NCBI RefSeq assembly: GCF_040120695.1
Contig: NZ_JBEEAC010000001.1
Coordinates: 124,001 to 188,000 of the forward strand
Length of the DNA: 64,000 bases
DNA from: Plantactinospora sp040120695
Lineage (GTDB): Bacteria > Actinomycetota > Actinomycetes > Mycobacteriales > Micromonosporaceae
Reading direction: 5' to 3'
Below are positions 51,502 to 57,925 of the stretch, one piece after another. The notes beneath the pieces were generated by a model. That model was not told the origin of the DNA. It was given only the letters and a program-made list of their open reading frames with translations, and did not search any database. How positions within the stretch are numbered: position 1 is the stretch's first letter; every line of letters starts with the position of its first letter. The translations under genes and the position numbers were made by a program.

Positions 51502-53043
51502 TCAGACCTCCGGGTAGTGGGCGTGGGTGGGGAAGTTGCCGTACCGGCGCTCGCCGGGCGGGCCCTCGGTCACCGCGTGCACCAGCAGGGCGCCGCCGAC
51601 GAAGTCGCCCCGCCAGGAGGCGCCCCGGCCGCCGAAGACCTCCTGCCGGTCACCCCGGGAGCGGGGCCGGTTGACACCGATCTTGAACGCCCGCAGCTCG
51701 CCGCCCAGCCGCTGCGCGGTCGCGTCGTCGTCACAGGCCAGCGAGGCGACCAGCGCCCCGTTGCTGGCGTTCATCCCGGCCAGCAGTTCGGCCTCGGTGT
51801 CGACCAGCACGATCGTGTCGACCGGCCCGAACGGTTCGGCGTGGAACAGCGGCGAGGAGGGCGGCGGAGCGAGGATCGCCACCGGGGCCAGGTACGCCGA
51901 CCGGTCCTGGCCGGGCAGGAACCGACCGTCGTCCAGCGACCCACGGTGCAGCGGTATGCCGCCCTTGGCGATCGCCGCCTCGACGACGTCGGTCAGCTCC
52001 TTGGCCTTGAGGTCGTTGATCAGGGGACCGAAGTCGAGGTCGGGGAAGCCGTCCTGTCCCGGCTCGACCGCGAGCGGATGTCCGAACCGGACGTCCCGGA
52101 CCGCCGGCAGGTACGCGGTGAGGAACCGGTCGAAGAGCGAGCGCTGTACGACGTACCGGGGGTAGGCGGTGCAGCGCTGCTTGGCGTACTCGAAGGACCT
52201 GCGGACGTTGCCGGCGAGGGCGTCCCAGTCGCTGAACTCCCAGACGCCCCAGCAGTTCAGCCCCTCCTGCTCCAGCACGTGCCGCTTGCTGGAGTTGAGC
52301 AGGCCGGCGGCGACCTGGCTGCCGGCGGAGCGGCCCCCGACGAAGAAGACGCAGGCGATCTCGGGCGAGTCCACCAGCACCGGGGAGAGTTCGGCACCGC
52401 CGCCGCTGACCAGCGTGATCGGCAGGCCGTGCCGGGCGGCGAGGGCGATGGCCAGGGTCAGGCAGCTCACCCCGCCATCGGTGGGCGCCTTGGCCACCAC
52501 CGCATTGCCGGCGAGCACCTGCACCAGTACCGAGTGCATGATGACGCTCATCGGGTAGTTCCAGCTTGAGATGTTGCTGATCGGCCCGGGCAGCGGGGAG
52601 CGGCCGGCGAGCATGGAGTCGATCTCCTCGACGTACCACCGCACCCCGTCGAGGCAGCGGTCGACGTCCGCGGTGGCCAGCCGCCACGGTTTGCCGATCT
52701 CCCAGACCAGCAGCAGCGCCAACAGGTCGCGGTGTGCCGCGAGGGCGTCGAGCGTCGCGCTGACCCGGGCCCTGCGCTCGGCCAGCGGCCGGGTCGACCA
52801 GCCGCGGTGGGTGTCGGCGGCGGCCCGGACCGCCTCGGCGGTGGTGGTCGCGGTCAGCCGGGGCGGGCCGGCGATCGGGGTGCCGTCGACCGGTGAGGTG
52901 GCCGGGACCGGGTCGCCGTCGGCACGCCACCGCCCGCCCCAGTAGTTGCGGACGCGGTCGTCGGCGAAGGCCTCGGGTGCGGTCTCGCGGCAGCGGGCGA
53001 AGACGTCCTCCCAGGCGGTGCCTGGCTTGCGGATCAGGGTCAC
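51502..53043 (-). CDS. Aldehyde dehydrogenase-family protein (PaaN-like) of the glyoxylate operon
   Basis: A 513-residue aldehyde dehydrogenase-fold protein. The NAD-binding region includes ISNISSWNYPMSVIMHSVLV and VVAKAPTDGGVSCLT. The catalytic cysteine is probably in EYAKQRCTAYPRYVV, and the general-base Glu region reads VLEQEGLNCWGVWEF. The HAEPFGPVDTIVLVD and VNRPRSRGDRQEVFGG segments are family-typical. It resembles the ALDH half of PaaN rather than ordinary glycolaldehyde dehydrogenases. The position between a PanE-like reductase and gcl suggests oxidation or acylation of a two- or three-carbon aldehyde such as glyoxylate, possibly CoA-dependent. GGAGG lies five bases before the GTG. 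Confidence 0.78.
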   Translation of the reverse strand: MTLIRKPGTAWEDVFARCRETAPEAFADDRVRNYWGGRWRADGDPVPATSPVDGTPIAGPPRLTATTTAEAVRAAADTHRGWSTRPLAERRARVSATLDALAAHRDLLALLLVWEIGKPWRLATADVDRCLDGVRWYVEEIDSMLAGRSPLPGPISNISSWNYPMSVIMHSVLVQVLAGNAVVAKAPTDGGVSCLTLAIALAARHGLPITLVSGGGAELSPVLVDSPEIACVFFVGGRSAGSQVAAGLLNSSKRHVLEQEGLNCWGVWEFSDWDALAGNVRRSFEYAKQRCTAYPRYVVQRSLFDRFLTAYLPAVRDVRFGHPLAVEPGQDGFPDLDFGPLINDLKAKELTDVVEAAIAKGGIPLHRGSLDDGRFLPGQDRSAYLAPVAILAPPPSSPLFHAEPFGPVDTIVLVDTEAELLAGMNASNGALVASLACDDDATAQRLGGELRAFKIGVNRPRSRGDRQEVFGGRGASWRGDFVGGALLVHAVTEGPPGERRYGNFPTHAHYPEV

Positions 53044-53159
53044 GGGAGCCTCCAGGGCCTCGGGTGTCCTGCGGATTGGCGAGATTGCCGGGCCGGGACG
53101 GGTCGATGGATCGGTGGGTCCCGCCGATGGTCGACCGGCACCGGACGGTCAGGCGGTCG

Positions 53160-54149
53160 TCATGCTGGGGCCGGCGCCGGCCGGGCCACGGTCTTGGCCA
53201 GCAGCTCGGTCGCGGCGTAAATGGTGCGCAGCGTGGGTGCCGGCGCACCGGTGATGTCGGCGATCTCCACCACGGCGGCGACGATCGCGTCGAGTTCCAT
53301 CTCCTTGCCCGCCTCGAGGTCCTGCAACATCGAGGTCTTGTGGTGGCCGACCCGCCGGGCGCCCTCGACGCGCTTGCTGATCGAGATCTCCGGCGTACTG
53401 CCGACCCGGCTGGCGATGTCGAGTGTCTCCGTCATCATCTGCTCGACCACCCGGCGGGTGCCGGGGCTCTCGCAGATCTCCGCCATGGTGGCCCTGGTCA
53501 GGGCGCTGATCGGGTTCAGTGACACGTTCCCCATCAACTTGATCCAGATGTCGTCGCGCAGTCGCGGCTCGACCGGACACTTCAGTCCGCCGGCCACCAT
53601 CGCGTCGCTGAACCGCTGACACCGCTGCGAGACCGTGCCGTCCGGCTCTCCGATGGAGAACCGGGTCCCCTCCAGGTGCCGGATCACCCCGGGCGACTCG
53701 ATCACGGTGGCCGGGTAGACAACGCAGCCGATCGCCCGCTCCGGAGCCATCACCGCCGAGGTCGCCCCGCCCGGATCGACGGCCTCGATCCGCTGCCCCT
53801 CGTACGGCCCCGCGAGCTTGTGGAAATACCACCACGGGATGCCGTTCTGCCCGGCGACGAGCGCGGTCTCCGGGCCGAGCAGCGGTTCTAGTAGCGGCCC
53901 CACCGAGGGGTAGGAGTGCGCCTTGAGGCCGAGGAACACGTAGTCCACCGGCCCGACCTCGTGCGGGTCGTCGGTGGCGTGCGGGTGCGCCGCGAAGTCG
54001 CCCCGGGGACTGTGCACCCGTACCCCCTTCGCCCGCAGCGCGGCCAGGTGTGCACCGCGGGCGATCAACTGGACATCCACCCCGGCCCGGCACAGGGACG
54101 CACCGACGTACGCGCCGATGGCGCCGGCTCCGAGCACTGCAACTCGCAC
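53160..54149 (-). CDS. Ketopantoate reductase-family enzyme, candidate oxalyl-CoA reductase (PanE2-like)
   Basis: A 329-residue NADP-dependent reductase of the ApbA/PanE family. The N-terminal Rossmann motif is VAVLGAGAIGAYVG, then ALVAGQNGIPWWYF, FSIGEPDG and IWIKLMGNVSLNPISALT. True pantothenate PanE usually shows a simpler QNG loop. The QNGIPWWYF form belongs to a separate subfamily. In Methylobacterium a PanE2 protein of this superfamily reduces oxalyl-CoA to glyoxylate. Here the gene heads the operon ending in glyoxylate carboligase, so that activity is the best inference. AAGGGAG lies about seven bases before the GTG. The predicted operator is about 80 bp upstream. Confidence 0.8.
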   Translation of the reverse strand: MRVAVLGAGAIGAYVGASLCRAGVDVQLIARGAHLAALRAKGVRVHSPRGDFAAHPHATDDPHEVGPVDYVFLGLKAHSYPSVGPLLEPLLGPETALVAGQNGIPWWYFHKLAGPYEGQRIEAVDPGGATSAVMAPERAIGCVVYPATVIESPGVIRHLEGTRFSIGEPDGTVSQRCQRFSDAMVAGGLKCPVEPRLRDDIWIKLMGNVSLNPISALTRATMAEICESPGTRRVVEQMMTETLDIASRVGSTPEISISKRVEGARRVGHHKTSMLQDLEAGKEMELDAIVAAVVEIADITGAPAPTLRTIYAATELLAKTVARPAPAPA

Positions 54150-54225
54150 GTGCTGCTCCCTTCTCGTACGACGTCCGCCCGGCGCCCAGCGACGCGACAG
54201 CGGCGCGGTCCCGTATGCGTTATCC

Positions 54226-54240
54226 TGACTACAGTATGCA
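54226..54240 (-). promoter_or_regulatory. Predicted GntR operator, panE-like/aldehyde dehydrogenase/gcl operon
   Basis: TGACTACAGTATGCA matches TGCATACNGTATGCA with two mismatches, the right half being perfect. It lies 77 bp before the first gene of the operon. Confidence 0.62.
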
Positions 54241-54249
54241 ATCTGAGTT

Positions 54250-54265
54250 CAGGCTGACAAGCCTG
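54250..54265 (-). terminator. Small inverted repeat after the beta-helix gene
   Basis: CAGGCT and AGCCTG flank GACA, about 25 bp downstream of the beta-helix lipoprotein stop. It is a short candidate terminator separating that gene from the operator region. Confidence 0.35.
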
Positions 54266-54289
54266 CCGGTCGGGGCAGGAGCGGACGCG

Positions 54290-55495
54290 CTACCGCAGGG
54301 TCGAGCCGGTGACCGTCGGGTTGCGGGCGCCGAGGAAGAAGATCCCCGGGAAGCCCCGGGTCTCGAAGCCGTCGCTGGGATTGCGCCGCAACGTCGAACC
54401 CTCGATCCGCATCGTCCCGGTCCGGTCGTTGCTGACGAAGAAGACCGCTCCGCCGCCCTCGTTGGCCCGGTTGTCCTGCACCACGCTGCCGGCGATCGTC
54501 ACCGTGAACCGGTTGCCGTCGGCGTAGATGGCACCGCCGCTGCCACCGCCGGGCGTACCGCTCCGGGCCGGGTTGGCACCCCGGCCGACCGCCCGGTTGT
54601 GGCTCAGCACGCTGTTGAGCACCACCCAGGAGACACCGATGCTGCTCAGCGCGCCGCCGTTGGCGCAGCTGCCGCCCTGCCCGGCGGCGCCACCGAAGGT
54701 GCTGTTCACCACGTACACCGGAAGCCCCTTGTGCTGGCTGAGCACCCGGATCGCCGCGCCGCCGAGATCCGGACCGGTCCGGTCGCACCGGTTGCGGACG
54801 AACCGTGAGTTGACCACCTTGAACCGCCCGCCCCGGACGAAGATCGCCCCGCCACCGCCGCCCTCGGCCTTCTCGCCGGTGGAGTTGCCGTCGGCGAAGG
54901 TCAGGTTCTGCACGGTGAGCTGCGGGTGGTCCTGGTCCTGGCAGTGCGAGGTGGTCCAGCCCTGCGCCCGATCGCAGGTGTTCATGTAGAGGATCCGGCG
55001 CTTGCCGCCGCCGCTGAGCGTGACCTTGCCGCCGCCGTCGAGCACGATCCGGGGACCGGTCGAGTTCCGGATCTTCGCGGTCGCCCGCATCGTGATGGTG
55101 ACCGGGGCGGGGCCGCAGGAGAAGGTGATGATCCCGCCCTTGGCGACCGCCGCGACCACCGCCTCGGAGGTGCAGCTCGCCGGCGTACCGGTGCCGATCA
55201 CCCGGGTCGGCCTGGTCGTGTCCACCGCGCGGGCCTCGGCCGGGACGGCGGCCCGGCCCTTCGGGTTGCCCGGCCGGGGCAGCGCCGGCGCCGGCCTGGT
55301 GGAGGCGGACGGCCTGGCGGTGGGTGACGGAGTGGCCGGAGCCGACGGCGACGGCGTCGCGGCACCGGTGTCGGCGACCGCTGGAGCCGATTGCGGGGCG
55401 GTGGACCGGTCGTCCGCCGCCGAGCCGCAAGCGGTCAGGCCGATCGCGGTCGCCAGTACGGTCGCGATCAGCCCGGGGATGGTCCTGGTACGCAC
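54290..55495 (-). CDS. Secreted beta-helix lipoprotein
   Basis: A 401-residue exported protein. The signal peptide LIATVLATAIGLTACGS ends in a lipobox (LTAC), predicting a membrane-anchored lipoprotein. A Ser/Thr/Pro-rich spacer follows to about residue 95. The remainder is a right-handed parallel beta-helix with repeated GGGGAIFVRGGRFKVVNSRF-type coils (NLTFADGNS, NSTFGG, GGAIYADGNRFTVT, GGGAVFFVSNDRTG), as in pectate-lyase-like and polymorphic-membrane-type proteins. No catalytic residues can be assigned, so it could bind or degrade a polysaccharide or be structural. It lies upstream of, and on the same strand as, the glyoxylate operon but has its own hairpin and is probably unrelated. Confidence 0.82.
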   Translation of the reverse strand: MRTRTIPGLIATVLATAIGLTACGSAADDRSTAPQSAPAVADTGAATPSPSAPATPSPTARPSASTRPAPALPRPGNPKGRAAVPAEARAVDTTRPTRVIGTGTPASCTSEAVVAAVAKGGIITFSCGPAPVTITMRATAKIRNSTGPRIVLDGGGKVTLSGGGKRRILYMNTCDRAQGWTTSHCQDQDHPQLTVQNLTFADGNSTGEKAEGGGGGAIFVRGGRFKVVNSRFVRNRCDRTGPDLGGAAIRVLSQHKGLPVYVVNSTFGGAAGQGGSCANGGALSSIGVSWVVLNSVLSHNRAVGRGANPARSGTPGGGSGGAIYADGNRFTVTIAGSVVQDNRANEGGGAVFFVSNDRTGTMRIEGSTLRRNPSDGFETRGFPGIFFLGARNPTVTGSTLR

Positions 55496-55584
55496 CGGCA
55501 GATCCTAGGTGTGGACGCTCGGATCGGCCGAGGCCAGCCGGCCGGCTTAAGGAACTCTTCAGACCGGCGGGCCGGTGCGGACGC

Positions 55585-56400
55585 TCACGGAATCCGGGCG
55601 ACCGCCCCGTACATGCAGATGTCGTCCGGCTCGGGTGGGGTGCTGCCGGGCGCCGGCCGCCAGTTCCCGATCGGCACGACCCCCGGGTCGACCAGGTCCA
55701 GGCCGGTGAAGAACCGGGTGAACTCGTCCCGGCTGCGGGGCCGGCTCAGTCCGCCGGTGGCGGCGTTCGCCTCCTCCAGCTTCGCGACAATCTCCGCCGG
55801 TACGCCGTCGTAGGTGCCGTGTGACATCACCAGGTAACTGCCGGACGGCAGCGCGCCGACGAGCCGGGCCACGACGCCGTACGGGTCCTCGAAGTCGCGT
55901 ACGAAGTGCAGGATCGCGACCAGCGTCAACCCGACCGGCTGCCGCAGGTCGAGGGTGTCGTGCAGATCCGGGGCCTCCAGGATCGACGCCGGATCGCGCA
56001 GGTCCCGTTCGATGTAGGCGCTCCGGCCCTCCGGGGAGGAGCTGAGCAGGGCCCTGGCGTGTGCCATCACCAGCGGATCGTTGTCCACATAGACGACCCG
56101 GGACTCGGGTGCGATCCGCTGGGCTACCTCGTGGGTGTTGTCGGCGGTCGGCAGCCCGGTGCCGATGTCGAGGAACTGCCGGATGCCGACCTCCCCGGTC
56201 AGGAACCCCACCGTGCGTTGCAGGAACCTGCGGTTCTCCTGGGCGGCGCGTTTGACCGTCGGGAAGACGGCGGCCACCTGGTCGCCGGAGATCCGGTCGG
56301 CGGCGAAGTTGTCCTTGCCACCCAGCCAGTAGTTGTAGCGGCGGGCGGGATGCGCCACGGTCGTGTCCACCTTGCCCGCCGGGCTGGTCGGGTCGCTCAC
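55585..56400 (-). CDS. S-adenosylmethionine-dependent methyltransferase (DUF574/SAV2177 type)
   Basis: A 271-residue methyltransferase of the large actinomycete DUF574 group. It opens with HPARRYNYWLGGKDNFAADR, the group signature. The SAM-binding loop is FLDIGTGLPTADNTHEVA, followed by VVYVDNDPLVMAHARALL and VGLTLVAILHFVRD. Substrates of these enzymes are unknown. The GTG at 56400 has GGAGG four bases upstream, better than an upstream in-frame ATG at 56508. The adjacent intergenic region carries a perfect 18-bp direct repeat. Confidence 0.9.
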   Translation of the reverse strand: MSDPTSPAGKVDTTVAHPARRYNYWLGGKDNFAADRISGDQVAAVFPTVKRAAQENRRFLQRTVGFLTGEVGIRQFLDIGTGLPTADNTHEVAQRIAPESRVVYVDNDPLVMAHARALLSSSPEGRSAYIERDLRDPASILEAPDLHDTLDLRQPVGLTLVAILHFVRDFEDPYGVVARLVGALPSGSYLVMSHGTYDGVPAEIVAKLEEANAATGGLSRPRSRDEFTRFFTGLDLVDPGVVPIGNWRPAPGSTPPEPDDICMYGAVARIP

Positions 56401-56543
56401 GGCACCTCCGAGGAGTCGGTTCCACCGGTCCGGTCGGTGCGGCGGCCGAGGGGTCGCCCGGAACCGGACGTGATGCCGGGGTGCGGCACCGCACCGATTA
56501 TGGTTCACGGCGCCCGTCCCGTCGATCTTGTCCCCGTTCCTGT

Positions 56544-56589
56544 CCGGAACGACCGGACCGCGGACCCCTGCCCGGAACGACCGGACCGC
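56544..56589 (+). repeat. 18-bp direct repeat upstream of the methyltransferase gene
   Basis: CCGGAACGACCGGACCGC occurs at 56544-56561 and 56572-56589, perfectly, with a 28-bp period. It lies about 145 bp upstream of the methyltransferase start and just downstream of the preceding gene, so it may be a regulatory repeat or a local duplication. Confidence 0.7.
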
Positions 56590-56598
56590 AGGTCACCG

Positions 56599-57108
56599 TC
56601 AGGCGGTCAGGAAGCCGTACCGGGCGGCGTGCTCGGGGTCGGCGGGGTCGATCTGCCGGATCCCCTCGTCGGCGAGGCGCTTGTTGACCTCGTCGAGGTG
56701 GTCGCGCACCAACCGCGCCTCCTCCTCGGTGACCCGGCCCCGGTGCGGTTTGCCGGCGTGCTCCAGAGTGGCGTAGTCGATCCGTTCCCGACTCGCCCTG
56801 GCCGGGCGTACCCGTTCGGCGGTCCGCAGCAGCTGGGCCATGGGCACGTCGGTGGCGAGGGCGTCGAACTCGCTGGCGGTGAGCACCACCCGGCGGGGCG
56901 CCTCCCCGGGCCGGCCATCGTGGATCTCCACGACCGCGACGTCGAGCGCCGCGTCGTCGATGCTCTCGACCTCGGTCGGCTCGGCCTCCAACCGCACCGG
57001 CCCGGCGACCAGGTCGGGGTGGTCCAGCACCACGATCCGGACCACCTCGTCGGCGGACCGGACCACCTTGCCACTGAAGTCGGAGACGTGAACCGTCCGT
57101 TTACCCAT
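56599..57108 (-). CDS. Conserved-looking actinobacterial protein of unknown function
   Basis: A 169-residue acidic, soluble protein. It begins KRTVHVSDFSGKVV, faintly like the N-terminal strand pair of Lsr2, and ends in a helical part with RLVRDHLDEVNKRLADEGIR and DPADPEHAARYGF. I do not recognise a family with certainty. It has no signal peptide or membrane helix. The start at 57108 is the first ATG, and codon usage supports it over the overlapping frame. Neighbours give no functional hint. Confidence 0.65.
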   Translation of the reverse strand: MGKRTVHVSDFSGKVVRSADEVVRIVVLDHPDLVAGPVRLEAEPTEVESIDDAALDVAVVEIHDGRPGEAPRRVVLTASEFDALATDVPMAQLLRTAERVRPARASRERIDYATLEHAGKPHRGRVTEEEARLVRDHLDEVNKRLADEGIRQIDPADPEHAARYGFLTA

Positions 57109-57295
57109 GCCTGTGCCATCTCCTGTCCCGCGAGGCCGCCCGACGCCAGCTCCTCGGCGGGCGACGGCCAGAACAGAAATTACCCGACAGGTGTGCGAAA
57201 CCGCCCGGTGGGGCTGGGCGTGTTCCGGACATCGCGCGGCCGGGTCCGGGGTGCCGCGTCGTTGGCGGGTGCCGGCGGGTGGGAATATCCGTACC

Positions 57296-57312
57296 TAGTA
57301 CGTTGTACAATG
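57296..57312. promoter_or_regulatory. TTGTACAA palindrome and -10 element before the VOC gene
   Basis: TTGTACAA (57303-57310) overlaps a good -10, TACAAT (57306-57311), about 35 bp before the VOC start. A palindrome over the -10 suggests repression by a small-ligand regulator. Confidence 0.45.
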
Positions 57313-57345
57313 TAAGGAGTTAGTTCGATTCCCAGGGAGCCGCTC

Positions 57346-57732
57346 GTGAAGATCACCTCATCCGCCGTCTCGCTGAACGTGGCCGACGTCGCCGCCTCCA
57401 GCAGTTTCCTCGTCACGCACTTCGGATTCCACGAGACCATGGCCGCCGACGGCTTCGCCTCGCTGACCAGGGAAGACGCCGGGATGAACGTCGTCTTCCT
57501 GCGCCAGGGCCTACCGTCACTGCCGGCGGACCAGCGCGACGACCACGCCCGCGGCCTGATCCTGGCCTTCGTGGTCGAGGACCTGGAGGGCGAACTCGCC
57601 CGCCTCCAGGCCGAGGGCGTCACCATCACCATGCCGCTCACCGTCGAGGAGTGGGGCGAGCGGGCCTTCCAGGTACGCGACCCCAACGGCGTCATCGTCC
57701 AGTTGGTCGACTGGAACGGGCCCGGACAGTGA
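57346..57732 (+). CDS. VOC-superfamily (glyoxalase/bleomycin resistance fold) protein
   Basis: A 128-residue protein of two beta-alpha-beta-beta-beta modules (SSAVSLNVADVAASSSFLVT, then LILAFVVEDLEGELARLQAE and FQVRDPNGVIVQLVDW). The C-terminal DPNGVIVQLVDW contains the usual metal-side strand with Asp/Gln residues. Function could be a metal-dependent lyase or dioxygenase, or drug binding; the sequence does not decide. The GTG at 57346 has AGGGAG six bases upstream. It is monocistronic, under a promoter containing a TTGTACAA palindrome. Confidence 0.85.
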   Translation: MKITSSAVSLNVADVAASSSFLVTHFGFHETMAADGFASLTREDAGMNVVFLRQGLPSLPADQRDDHARGLILAFVVEDLEGELARLQAEGVTITMPLTVEEWGERAFQVRDPNGVIVQLVDWNGPGQ

Positions 57733-57925
57733 GTCCCGGGCACCGTTGCCTCGCCGTCCGGGTGGTGGCTCGGTAGACCCGGTGAAGCAGTGATGGCCGC
57801 CTCCGGAAACCGCCGTTGGTCCGATAGGCACATCAACCGGCGCTGATCTAAGTTCGACGTCAGGTGGCCGCCGCACCCGAAAACACCCGGCGGCGGTGGC
57901 GGTGGACGGACGGCGGGGGGCGCTC

